Below, one piece after another: positions 40,575 to 49,957 of a stretch of DNA of 64,000 bases (its first letter is position 1; every line of letters begins with the position of its first letter). The translations under genes and the position numbers were made by a program. The notes under the pieces were generated by a model, which searched no databases, had not been told where the DNA came from, and saw only the letters and a program-made list of their open reading frames with translations. Source of the DNA: Nakaseomyces glabratus. Lineage: Eukaryota; Ascomycota; Saccharomycetes; Saccharomycetales; Saccharomycetaceae. The DNA is taken from assembly GCF_010111755.1 (NCBI RefSeq), contig NC_088956.1, positions 558,001 to 622,000 on the forward strand. Direction: 5' to 3'.

Positions 40575-42041
40575 CTATATCACACAATAGTAGTAGAAAA
40601 ATGTTGCAAGAACCAGAGCGGCCAAAGAGCCCACTTTCTGGAAAAATACTGCAAACTTTGACTGTTCTTCGCTGCTCTGTAGTGAGGCTTTCAATTTTTT
40701 ATCCTCTAACTGCGCATCACTGATACTTACAGGCATTGGTAATGTTTCATCTACCTTCTTTATTTTTCCTGCGAAGTTTTGATACTTGGATCTAATGTAA
40801 CGTTTGGGAAAGAAGCTAGTCTTAATTAGAATTATCAGACAAAAAATCGCTGCGATTATGTACATGGTTAATGGTTTATAAGGGTCAGGCATATAGCACA
40901 TCTCTGTTGAGTATGTTTGGCCTGTAAGTCCTATCCCCATCTCGCTTTGTGGATTGTATAGCGATAATAGCTGAATGGCAGGCTTACTAATGCCCATATT
41001 CATAGCACACGACTTAACTGTGTATTCATTAGCAAGTTTAGTGCCTGATCCATCTTTGGGGGTATATTCGTGCTTAATATGGCAATAATCATGGTCATCA
41101 CCAGAGAAGAGCAAAATTGGTTTTATGGTGTCAAGCACATCATTTGAGATTTCCTCGGTTATCACAGTCTGATATTGGTCGCCTTTCATAACTGGGAATA
41201 AATTTGAAGATTCTCTGCGACTTCCACAGGTTTGTTTAGTAACGTCTCTCCATAAAGGAACATGAGACAGCATGATGCGTGGGTATGATGGATCAACTTC
41301 TCCAAATTTCTCAAGAAAGTCTCTTGGTTTTTCAGATATATGTGGATCTGCAGAGTCAGACAAAGATATGGTATCTAACACCACAAAAGTGTGGTTACCA
41401 ATGTGAAAGTAATCGGATGTCTCTCCAAAAAACGCTGAAAATCTAAGTAAACTATTTTTTACCACTGTATCGCCAAATCCAATATCGTGATTACCAGCAA
41501 CATTGGTTATCGTTGTGGTACCAGGTTTTCTTGGAAAAATACGGTTAAATCTCTGGTATTCGTTAAACCAGTACTTATCATCCCAATATCTTCCACCGTC
41601 GAATAGATCACCCAAGAACACTGATGTTTGTGGTTCCAGGTATCCTTGCACATATTTCCAATTTCTGGCCAAATAGTGGTCTAGGATGACTCTTGTAAAA
41701 TAATTGACTATTGCGGGCCTTCCAGGGTATGAGTGATTATCCATGATCTGTGGGTCAGCAAATAGAGCAACATGGTGTGCTCCCACAGGATTCTCCCATT
41801 GCTCCCATTTGTTCCATTGGCATTTCTTCATCGCCCGCACAACAACCGTATGCTCATAGTAATGTATAAGTGCCACCCACGCAACCCATAGTCCAAGCAC
41901 CAGTCTCCATGATCTAACACTTTTCCATTGTCGGCACTGCGGTTTCAGCATCCTGCTCGCATTCCCTGTTGTGACAGAGCCCAGCTCTACTTCGTCGTCA
42001 CTTCTATCCATCATAGTGTCAGCTTTCTTCCGTTTAAACAT
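40575..42041 (-). CDS. CDC1: Manganese-dependent lipid phosphoesterase Cdc1
   Basis: Cdc1 is an ER metallophosphoesterase that removes ethanolamine phosphate from the first mannose of GPI anchors. The 488 residues match the 491 of S. cerevisiae. A membrane segment at about 44-62 precedes the calcineurin-like domain, with ADPQ (95-98), GDLFD (144-148), GNHD (183-186), SHVPLW and GDDHDYCH. Two C-terminal membrane segments follow (around PLTMYIIAAIFCLIIL and the last 20 residues). It is divergent from SAS4, matching YDR182W. Confidence 0.96.
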   Translation of the reverse strand: MFKRKKADTMMDRSDDEVELGSVTTGNASRMLKPQCRQWKSVRSWRLVLGLWVAWVALIHYYEHTVVVRAMKKCQWNKWEQWENPVGAHHVALFADPQIMDNHSYPGRPAIVNYFTRVILDHYLARNWKYVQGYLEPQTSVFLGDLFDGGRYWDDKYWFNEYQRFNRIFPRKPGTTTITNVAGNHDIGFGDTVVKNSLLRFSAFFGETSDYFHIGNHTFVVLDTISLSDSADPHISEKPRDFLEKFGEVDPSYPRIMLSHVPLWRDVTKQTCGSRRESSNLFPVMKGDQYQTVITEEISNDVLDTIKPILLFSGDDHDYCHIKHEYTPKDGSGTKLANEYTVKSCAMNMGISKPAIQLLSLYNPQSEMGIGLTGQTYSTEMCYMPDPYKPLTMYIIAAIFCLIILIKTSFFPKRYIRSKYQNFAGKIKKVDETLPMPVSISDAQLEDKKLKASLQSSEEQSKFAVFFQKVGSLAALVLATFFYYYCVI

Positions 42042-42538
42042 CCTACACTATTTTGTGAAACCTGTGTTTATAAGGTAAGCTGCAATGTGACCTGTCCAAC
42101 AGCAGGATTAATATATGCCTTTAAAAACTGTTGTTATTATCACATCTACGATCAACATTTCGCTGATTTTGTTTTTTAGCGAAGCATCGCGATCGGCATT
42201 CTACTATTGATATTAGTGCCTCCAAGATAGTACCACTCATGGGGAACGCTATGCATACGTGGAGGAAGCTACATATACATAATTCGATTATCATGGATGT
42301 GGTACACTAAACCTAGCTACAGTTCAACACGAATGAGGCTATGCGTATAACTCACATGCAACAGCGCAAGCGCAAGTACGTCTGAGCGTATTTGGAAAAC
42401 CAACCAGAATCAAGTTATATATATGTAGAAAGATATACCAAATCAGTTTTATTGTGATGGCAGTGTACTATGCTTACAGCTCTATGGTTATAGCGGTAGT
42501 TTAACTGAAGTAATTATTATACATATACTATGCATAAT

Positions 42539-42571
42539 AGGTATTGCACCCAGACACCACACGTAATACCT
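42539..42571. promoter_or_regulatory. Rap1-type site in the loop of a perfect hairpin
   Basis: AGGTATT (42539-42545) and AATACCT (42565-42571) form a perfect 7-bp stem. The 19-nt loop contains CACCCAGACA (42547-42556), which fits the Rap1 core CACCCRNACA. The loop also resembles the C-strand of the telomere repeat reported for C. glabrata. Confidence 0.6.
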
Positions 42572-42751
42572 ACTCCGAGAAATGCCATTTAGTCGTATTT
42601 TATGATTCCGTCATGTGATATCTTAAATCTGTTTGTAAAGTAACTCGCTATGTACGGTTATTATAAGTCACTGTCACATGATTTTTCAATCTCTTGGGTG
42701 GGAGAAGGAAAGGACACCAAAAGAAGTTCGAAAACTTCTCTGGGGTCCCCC

Positions 42752-42761
42752 ATCTCATCGC
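42752..42761 (-). promoter_or_regulatory. PAC motif in CDC1/SAS4 region
   Basis: ATCTCATCGC is the reverse complement of GCGATGAGAT, an exact PAC match, about 210 bp before the SAS4 start. Confidence 0.55.
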
Positions 42762-42970
42762 ATCAGGCACAGTGAAAGTGTAATAAGCGGATAGTGGTTG
42801 CTACGGGCGTTGTAGTTGTATGGCGATTTATTTATAATGGGTTTCTCATGCGATGGTGTAGGAGATTGTAGACGTTACTTTGCTTCTGCATTTGTTTGCC
42901 AAGCAATCAAGCATTCGTACCATAAAAGGAAAATTAAAATTGGCAATCATCATAGGGATAGCAATAGGCG

Positions 42971-44500
42971 ATGAAGATAAAGGCAGAGGCTGGATCACAG
43001 GATTCAGTGCGATTGAAACGACAGAGCTCCGACGCAGGTGTTGAAAGGTTTGACTTTGATGCCGAAGAGTACGAGATAGATCCCCGGAAGAAACTCAAAC
43101 TGGTAACTAGGGGTGTATCGAGTGGTAATTCCGATGCCGTTGGTACTCAGTCTCCTGATGGTATTAATGCGTTTGAGAAAAGGGCTACTATCTCCAAGAT
43201 GATACTGGATATAAAACGTAATGATATATTTGGCACCGCTCCTATATTGAACGCAGAGTCCGCACTGGACGATCGCAAATACATAAATTACCATAGGAGG
43301 ATGCTTCGGCAGGAATCACGTATGATTCAATTGGATATAACACATGGGGAGAACGAAGCAGACAGATTGCTTGGTGTTTACGATAAACTGAACATGTTCA
43401 ATTGGCAGCCGACGTTGCTAAAAGTGACAAAGATAAATGACCCCAATGATGAGGAAGAAATGTTGGCCAAGAGAGAAAAGACTAAAGAATATATACAAAC
43501 GCTGCTGAATAATTTTGACAACATGAAAAAGAGGACGTTATCCCTTAATAAAAAGAATGCTAAGTACGTGAAGAAAATTGGGAGTGAGAAAACAATGCTT
43601 CCAAACTCTATATCGAGATCAGATTCCTCGGTGTTCCATGGTCCGGACAGAACCAAAATTTACAATTATGTGGATAGGAAATATTACTCAGGCTATGTTA
43701 GCTCGTCTGATGAAGAAGAAGAATGTATGACAGTTGAAGATATCAAAGCTCATCGGAAGGCTTCACGTGAAAGACAATGTGGAAGTGCGTTAACGGTTTG
43801 TTTGAGTAATAATTTCAATGCTGGTTATGCAATAGTTGCAGAACCGTTAAAGAAGCCATATATTATTAAGTGTACCACACAGGAAAGAAAACATTGGAAA
43901 AACATTAGAGGTGATGGCGACATCAAAAAATTCAAAGTTTATCATCCTCCTACTACATTAGTTGCAAATCTGACGCAAAGAATCAGTTGTGAAAACACAC
44001 TGAAACCGAAATCGGTGAACGAACTACGAAACCCAAACGAAGATAATGAAGTTATTGATAATGATCAAAAACAATATAAGAATGCCGATATTTTGTTGCC
44101 TAGTGAGGATTCAGTACTTTCTGACGTACCCTCTTCATTACCGCGTAGTCCTTCAATAGCTCCCATCAACCTACTACCAGTGAAAAAGCTACTAAAATCT
44201 ACTGTGGAGGAAACATCAACTTTACCTAACTATGACGGTAATTATGGTGAATTGATTTTGAATAGTCAATATCAATCCAATGATGTACCACATATGGGAT
44301 ATTCCTCAGAAGGAGCGGGCACAACAACAAATTATCTGGATCGTACAATAATTCAAAATACTGGAAACGTAGAAGCCATGCCCAACACTAGACAATTGCC
44401 ACCACTAGGAAACTTCCACTTAGAGAATAATATGAACGCAACCGAAAAAAACAGTGTTGTTCTTTTGTCTCAAGCTGATAAATACTATCCATCTCTATAA
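42971..44500 (+). CDS. SAS4: SAS acetyltransferase complex subunit Sas4
   Basis: Sas4 is the scaffold of the Sas2-Sas4-Sas5 complex that acetylates histone H4 K16 and bounds silent chromatin. The 509 residues compare with 481 in S. cerevisiae. The product is nuclear by composition, with basic and acidic patches and no enzymatic motif. The central region (about 90-320, including SSDEEEECMTVEDIKAHRK) looks most constrained, and the C-terminal 180 residues are disordered. Position between CDC1 and SCC2 matches YDR181C. Confidence 0.88.
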   Translation: MKIKAEAGSQDSVRLKRQSSDAGVERFDFDAEEYEIDPRKKLKLVTRGVSSGNSDAVGTQSPDGINAFEKRATISKMILDIKRNDIFGTAPILNAESALDDRKYINYHRRMLRQESRMIQLDITHGENEADRLLGVYDKLNMFNWQPTLLKVTKINDPNDEEEMLAKREKTKEYIQTLLNNFDNMKKRTLSLNKKNAKYVKKIGSEKTMLPNSISRSDSSVFHGPDRTKIYNYVDRKYYSGYVSSSDEEEECMTVEDIKAHRKASRERQCGSALTVCLSNNFNAGYAIVAEPLKKPYIIKCTTQERKHWKNIRGDGDIKKFKVYHPPTTLVANLTQRISCENTLKPKSVNELRNPNEDNEVIDNDQKQYKNADILLPSEDSVLSDVPSSLPRSPSIAPINLLPVKKLLKSTVEETSTLPNYDGNYGELILNSQYQSNDVPHMGYSSEGAGTTTNYLDRTIIQNTGNVEAMPNTRQLPPLGNFHLENNMNATEKNSVVLLSQADKYYPSL

Positions 44501-45043
44501 TTAGGGATGAATGTGATCCTGATTGTGGTCATTACAATAAATACCAGCGAAAACTTGCATGTATCAGTTGAAAGCCAATGAAAGAATTTTATGAACAATG
44601 TTTGTTTGTTTTTAATGGACTAAATAGAGATCTTTTTTGATCATATCTTATAGTTAATAATATAAGGTTAACCGGAATCTTTTTTAGGTAGGGCATGAAC
44701 AATGGTAAGCTCAATTTCCCAAAGTTACCACACACTACAAAATTGATTAAAATATCAATAGCATTCATTATTAGGCAGTGTCTGTTGAACATCTATCATT
44801 GATTTCATGAACTGAACAGCTAGGAAGCATTCTTCGCGGGTTAGGACAGCTGCCAATGTATGTGGTAATTAGTGGATCTATGTAAATGATAGCATCAAGA
44901 ACTAAAAGCAAGTTTTCATATGTACATTTTAAGATCAGTTTGCAAAATTAAGACATGCCACTTCTATGTTAATATTTAGCAAATTATGTATTATTTTTTA
45001 CCAAATCAAAGGAAGTTATGACATATGATAAATCCTCTTCAAT
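44501..45043. other. Convergent 3' flanks of SAS4 and SCC2
   Basis: AT-rich sequence between convergent stops. No ORF, repeat or RNA gene is recognisable. Confidence 0.6.
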
Positions 45044-48000
45044 TCAGTCATCTCTATTATCCAATGAATATAAATATCTGAAAATCGGCTTTCCTTCCCA
45101 AAATCTCTTAGTTTCTTCGAATTTCTCTAAAAAGCTAGTATTAGGCTTCTTTAAAAATGGTAATGCCTTACTTTTGAGTTCCTGCTCAAAATTACCATCA
45201 TAATATAGTATATCTGATTTTATTCCGTACTTGTTTAGAATATGCGATACTAATTCTTGTATAAGAGTTTGAATTATTATCAGATTGGTTATGTGACTTT
45301 CTTTGAACTTAGGTGATTGTTTGTATTGTATTTGGTTTAGAATAAAATCTTTCAAATTTTCGCTTATAGCATCTAGCTCCCGCATGAGAATGTAAAGTTC
45401 ATAATGGTTTTGAAAATTAATTTGTGCCATGTTAATGCAAAAAAATCCTATTTGGTTAAGTTCCTTGATAGTGCAACCTTTAGTGGTTACGATTCTAGTG
45501 TAATTGGTTAAAATTTTGGCCATATGTTGAAGAAATTTAATATTAGATTTTTTTCCAGGTATAAAATTCTGTTGCAGATCATACAGAAATAGATACTGTT
45601 CAACAAAATTCTCTGAATAAGTCCTTTCGGCATACATCATTGCAGCCTCAATTCCTTTTGTTAAACTTGGGTATATCAAGCTTTCATGGTTCTCAGTGAC
45701 TATATCCAAAGTCTTTTTAGACAAGGTTTTTATTTTTTCGTTATCTGCAAGTAGTAACCCAATAACTACAGGAAGACAAGAAGTGGGATTAACAAATCCA
45801 TACTTGATAATTATATTAACCAATCTGGTGCAACTTAAAGCTAATTTATAGTTTGATGATAGGCAGTCATTCAATATGTATGCCAAGAACTTTGAAACAA
45901 GTGAAAAGCAAAGGCCATCAGCAGCAGATCTTTTCTTCTTAGTTGTATCCTTATTTATTGACTTGACAGTTTCAATCTTTTTTGAACTTGTGTTTAGTAA
46001 GTGTTCTTGAAGGGATATCTTCTCATTATCCAAGAAAAACTCGTGCAGGCCTTGGTAAATAACTAATTTTATTTCCTCTCTATTTTCACGTAATTCATAG
46101 TCAAATATTTTTATAACAAGCGGTGAGTTAAATAGCTGGATATGCTTTCCACTTATCCCAATTAAGTTTCTAATTGCAATACGTCGAATAATGGGGTTAA
46201 TTTCTATTTTGGAAAAAACAAGAAGACACTTGGCGACAAACTCAAAAATCTTTTCATCTTGATAACGGAACATGGTGGCATTCTGGTCATTATTGTGGTT
46301 TGCCAGTTTTGCAAAGCTTGAAGAAATATAAATTAATCGTTGTACTTTACCATCAGGTCGCAGTTCTTCAGGGTTCGAGTTGGCAATTACGACATATTGT
46401 CTGATTTGTGTCAAGCACGAATAACACATTTTTTGTAGCTTACTGTAATCTTTTGTTTGATTACCTACTTCCCAAAGAATTTGAATACTGGTTTCAAGCT
46501 CCTGGCTACCAATCTTAGAGATATTTTCGATTATCGAAAATTCTAAATCTCTCAGGAAGCTTGATTTGAAATTTGTTAATCTACCAATAGAGTTCCTGAA
46601 GATGAATAGTAGAAATAGTTGCAATTCATTTGATTGTTCACTGAATAAGTATGGGAACAAGGTCAACAAATGCTCTTTTCTAACTGTAATAACGTCAAAT
46701 TCAGAAAATTCTACTAAAAGGTTCAAATAATTTTGAAGAGCTTTGGCTTCGTGGTCAGAAGATTTTCCAATCAAAAGAACAACCTCGTTAATTAAAGTAT
46801 CAATAATATGAGTAATTGAGTTAATGATGCGGGCATTTTCAGCACTATTATGAATTGTTTTATTCAATAGGTATGACTTGAAGAATTTGCTGATTAGCTC
46901 ATTTAGTTTTTCTTCAGATGAAAAAATTGTGGATATGATTTCCAGGTTTTGTTTCCTGACTATCATTACATTATCTTGATCTTGAATCATTTCCTCCTCT
47001 AAATTGATCCATTTCTGGAATAAGATATCTGTAGCCTTGTCAACTATACTTTCTTCTTCATCTTCTAGCTTAAAAACGATTCTTGAGGCTACATAGACCT
47101 TTAGGTTTATATCATTTGTACTATTGTAGATTTTTTCGTTCAAGTTTAGTACGTGCTTTCTTATGGTTGGGCTGTCATCATTGAAGTTTGCATTGATTTC
47201 TTCATAATAGTTAATATACGATGAACCAACACTAACCAATTCTAATATCGCATCCTTGACTGAAGTAGAAGAGTCACTCAATCTACGTTGAATGGTTTGT
47301 TTTACAAGGACATTAGTAAGTATAGATTGGTCTTTCAATGCCAGCATTGACAGGTTTTTGATAGATGTCGAGCGTAGTTTGATTTTCTCACTAGATATTA
47401 AATTGAGTAAGATTCTGAGATATGAATCATAGAGTCTATATAAGCCGCCTATGCTCAATATACTGTTGTAAGTATTTTTCTCAGGTACAGCTGCTTTAAG
47501 TCTCCAATCAGACGAGTTCCTTGTTTGCAAAAATAATTCTGTAATTTTTTCATATATCAATTTTTTGATATCATTTGACTTTATATCAGATGTGTAGCAT
47601 GAGTGGAGAAAATCGATATTAAGTGACCAATAGCGTATGCTCTCTTCATTCGATGAACTGCTTCTTAGTAACTGGTCAAAGAAATTAAAGTACTTAATGA
47701 GATCCGACTTGTTCTCTATTAATTTAAGCACACTATTTTCATTTTCATTGCTCTTATCAAGTTCTATCTTAATCTCAAATACTTTACCAAAAATAATACC
47801 TAAGTTTTGAAGTGCAGTCGTTTCTAGATTAATATTTGTAGACTTATTACTTCTAAAAACCATAAGAAGTCTTTTGGTTATTGATTGCAGTAAGAATTCA
47901 GTAACTGGCCAAGTTGGATGTGCGTACATTTTTGAGAGATCTGAAACATAAATCTCCAGTAAATGTTTATTTTGAGGATTACTATCTTTGCATTTATCGA

Positions 48001-49456
48001 ATAGGGTATTAGCGATCATGTCACAGTATCTCATTATGCTGTTGGAAGATTCCTGATGCATACGAATGGCGGTATCTGTCTTTTCAGGAGTCCAAGTATC
48101 AATGGTTTTACAGTGGTCAAAGATATTAATGCTCGAAAGGAATTGAACTAATGTCATTGTAAAGTCAGATATAGAGTCATCATTAGAGTTACTTGATGAT
48201 TTTTTTGTTGTGCGTTTATTTGGAAGTTCTTCTATCTTTGCCAATACTTCTCCTATAATAAAATCTCGTTGAGCAGGGAATGTGATAAACATATTTTGTA
48301 AAGATGATCTGCCAATTATTTTTATTTCATTTAATAGTTTTACTTTCTTGAGGTCCGAGTGAACATTTTCAAATGGTAAAAATATTATATCAACAAAAAC
48401 ATAAACAAATTTTGTAATAATCTCTTCATCTATAAATGACTTCAGAGAAAGGAAATCAGGTAACGGTGAAATTGCTTCATAAAGCATGGACAATAAAGTC
48501 AAAGGTATATCGTCGTCAACAGATTTTAGATCTAATACTAGCTCGTTTATAAAGTTGATTGGCGATAGAACATGTCTATCAATTAACAAATCTTTGCTAT
48601 CTGAGTTCATAATGTAAACCAAAAAGATAACTTTTGTAGAAATTAATCCAATGTCAAGGATATTGTCATATTCTTGATTTCGTATCGAAACATTTTTCAT
48701 TGCAATAATATTATTAGATGTGATATCGAGTAATTGCTCTAAACTATCAGCAGGAATATTTGGCCAACAATTGGGTAACTCTATTATATTTTGTAAGCAT
48801 CTATGAATTTTTTGTATCAAGTTTATTGTCGTTACAGCGTCGCCAGAAGGAAGTAGCTTCCAAACTTCTGAGTTGAGATTTTTCTTCTCATTTTGGATAT
48901 CATTCTCAAAAGCAGTAGCGTTAACAAGCTTATTAAATTCGTTCACATAATCATCGCCTATATTGGTTAAGTTTTGACTCACACTAGTACTAATTCTAGC
49001 CCTTTTGATATCAGAACTATATGATAAATCCAACTCCGACGGATCGTTAAATGATTCCTCAAATGAATGTTTGCGACTATTTTTAAACGGTCCTTCTACT
49101 TGTTTGGCAATGGGTGGGGTGCCAGTTTGCTCCAAAAATACCTTTGCTTTATCACTTAGTGTACTTAGCAAGTTAAACTTGTTTTCTTCGTTCGCGAAAA
49201 ACAATGACTCATTAACTGGTTCTTTGATCCTAATCTGTTTATCCGGTTTATCTGATATAGCTTCTCCTAGTTCACATTTGTGCAGATTGTCTAACTGAGG
49301 TCGCTCAGCAACATAGTTAAGTTCCAAAGAATCAGTTACCAACTCAGATAGTCCATCCTTAGGTATGAGGAAGGTGAGCGGCTGAATACGAAGTGCCTCT
49401 AGTAATCGCTTCGGTATGTTCGAGTTCTCGCCAGGATAATTTTCAACAGATCCCAT
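45044..49456 (-). CDS. SCC2: Cohesin loader subunit Scc2
   Basis: Scc2 (NIPBL/Mis4 family) loads cohesin onto chromosomes with Scc4 and stimulates its ATPase. The 1470 residues match the 1493 of S. cerevisiae. The N-terminal part (1-200) is less ordered and would bind Scc4. The rest is a long run of helices consistent with HEAT repeats, including the NPIIRRIAIRNLIGISGKH segment typical of the conserved hook. The ATG at 49456 is preceded directly by a perfect URS1 site. Position between SAS4 and NVJ3 matches YDR180W. Confidence 0.96.
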   Translation of the reverse strand: MGSVENYPGENSNIPKRLLEALRIQPLTFLIPKDGLSELVTDSLELNYVAERPQLDNLHKCELGEAISDKPDKQIRIKEPVNESLFFANEENKFNLLSTLSDKAKVFLEQTGTPPIAKQVEGPFKNSRKHSFEESFNDPSELDLSYSSDIKRARISTSVSQNLTNIGDDYVNEFNKLVNATAFENDIQNEKKNLNSEVWKLLPSGDAVTTINLIQKIHRCLQNIIELPNCWPNIPADSLEQLLDITSNNIIAMKNVSIRNQEYDNILDIGLISTKVIFLVYIMNSDSKDLLIDRHVLSPINFINELVLDLKSVDDDIPLTLLSMLYEAISPLPDFLSLKSFIDEEIITKFVYVFVDIIFLPFENVHSDLKKVKLLNEIKIIGRSSLQNMFITFPAQRDFIIGEVLAKIEELPNKRTTKKSSSNSNDDSISDFTMTLVQFLSSINIFDHCKTIDTWTPEKTDTAIRMHQESSNSIMRYCDMIANTLFDKCKDSNPQNKHLLEIYVSDLSKMYAHPTWPVTEFLLQSITKRLLMVFRSNKSTNINLETTALQNLGIIFGKVFEIKIELDKSNENENSVLKLIENKSDLIKYFNFFDQLLRSSSSNEESIRYWSLNIDFLHSCYTSDIKSNDIKKLIYEKITELFLQTRNSSDWRLKAAVPEKNTYNSILSIGGLYRLYDSYLRILLNLISSEKIKLRSTSIKNLSMLALKDQSILTNVLVKQTIQRRLSDSSTSVKDAILELVSVGSSYINYYEEINANFNDDSPTIRKHVLNLNEKIYNSTNDINLKVYVASRIVFKLEDEEESIVDKATDILFQKWINLEEEMIQDQDNVMIVRKQNLEIISTIFSSEEKLNELISKFFKSYLLNKTIHNSAENARIINSITHIIDTLINEVVLLIGKSSDHEAKALQNYLNLLVEFSEFDVITVRKEHLLTLFPYLFSEQSNELQLFLLFIFRNSIGRLTNFKSSFLRDLEFSIIENISKIGSQELETSIQILWEVGNQTKDYSKLQKMCYSCLTQIRQYVVIANSNPEELRPDGKVQRLIYISSSFAKLANHNNDQNATMFRYQDEKIFEFVAKCLLVFSKIEINPIIRRIAIRNLIGISGKHIQLFNSPLVIKIFDYELRENREEIKLVIYQGLHEFFLDNEKISLQEHLLNTSSKKIETVKSINKDTTKKKRSAADGLCFSLVSKFLAYILNDCLSSNYKLALSCTRLVNIIIKYGFVNPTSCLPVVIGLLLADNEKIKTLSKKTLDIVTENHESLIYPSLTKGIEAAMMYAERTYSENFVEQYLFLYDLQQNFIPGKKSNIKFLQHMAKILTNYTRIVTTKGCTIKELNQIGFFCINMAQINFQNHYELYILMRELDAISENLKDFILNQIQYKQSPKFKESHITNLIIIQTLIQELVSHILNKYGIKSDILYYDGNFEQELKSKALPFLKKPNTSFLEKFEETKRFWEGKPIFRYLYSLDNRDD

Positions 49457-49466
49457 TAGCCGCCGA
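49457..49466. promoter_or_regulatory. Perfect URS1 (Ume6 site) abutting the SCC2 ATG
   Basis: TAGCCGCCGA on the plus strand is an exact URS1 core. Read in the direction of SCC2 it is TCGGCGGCTA followed immediately by ATG, so the site would lie within the 5' leader. Confidence 0.7.
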
Positions 49467-49643
49467 GCAGTAATTCTCTGTTACACAGTACACTTCCTAT
49501 CGCTTGGTCTCCTGTAATAATCCAAAGAGAAGTATGCCCAAGCCTAACTGTGTTTACAACCTTGATCAAGTCTAACTAGCCAGTATACCTGAACTGCTTC
49601 TTCCAAATAAAAGCTAACTTGGTATAAACGTTGGTCCTCTTAT

Positions 49644-49653
49644 GCGATGAGCT
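49644..49653 (+). promoter_or_regulatory. PAC motif upstream of SCC2
   Basis: GCGATGAGCT, exact PAC match, about 190 bp upstream of the SCC2 start. Confidence 0.5.
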
Positions 49654-49763
49654 TGAGCAGTTTCTCGCGTTCCTGCCACCTTTGACGCACCATGTGCGGA
49701 ATCGGACTCCGGGTGGCACCAGACGAGTATTCGGTGAAAAAAAAACTAAAAACTTTGATTTGA

Positions 49764-49810
49764 TCACGTGTCTATGATGCACCTTATAAGTGTTTAAACG
49801 TAACACGTGA
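49764..49810. promoter_or_regulatory. Pair of TCACGTG (Cbf1-type) sites
   Basis: TCACGTG at 49764-49770 and CACGTGA at 49804-49810 are inverted copies of the Cbf1 half-preferred E-box, 39 bp apart. Confidence 0.5.
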
Positions 49811-49957
49811 GAAGTGTATGGCATTAGTGAAGTGTATATATATCTATAAATGAGCAGAATATAGGTATCGTTTGGGTTACTCTGTGAGTGTGGGTCTTAG
49901 TCTCATAATATTAAAAGAGCAACAGTCTTTGCAAACTTTCACCTTTCTTTTTATGTC

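Larger units (their letters stand above)
42042..42970. promoter_or_regulatory. CDC1/SAS4 divergent region rich in motifs
   Basis: This 929-bp gap has no gene but an unusual density of motifs. They are a Rap1-type site inside a hairpin (42539-42571), two RTCACATG Cbf1/CDEI-like sites (about 42612-42619 and 42673-42680), a 7-bp hairpin (42722-42739), a GGGGTCCCC palindrome (42742-42750) and an exact PAC (42752-42761). Confidence 0.6.
49457..49957. promoter_or_regulatory. SCC2 upstream region and NVJ3 3' flank
   Basis: The SCC2 promoter has a URS1 at the start codon, a PAC motif at 49644-49653 and two CACGTG E-boxes (49765-49770 and 49804-49809). The NVJ3 stop is at 49958. No ORF in the gap is convincing. 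Confidence 0.6.

Noticed and set aside
42547..42562. Telomerase RNA template
   Set aside because: The motif matches only part of one telomere repeat, and the 929-bp gap is too short for the roughly 2-kb telomerase RNA I recall in this group.
42673..42800. Centromere, because of a CDEI-like GTCACATG
   Set aside because: The sequence that follows is not the extreme AT-rich CDEII type and no CDEIII-like motif is present.
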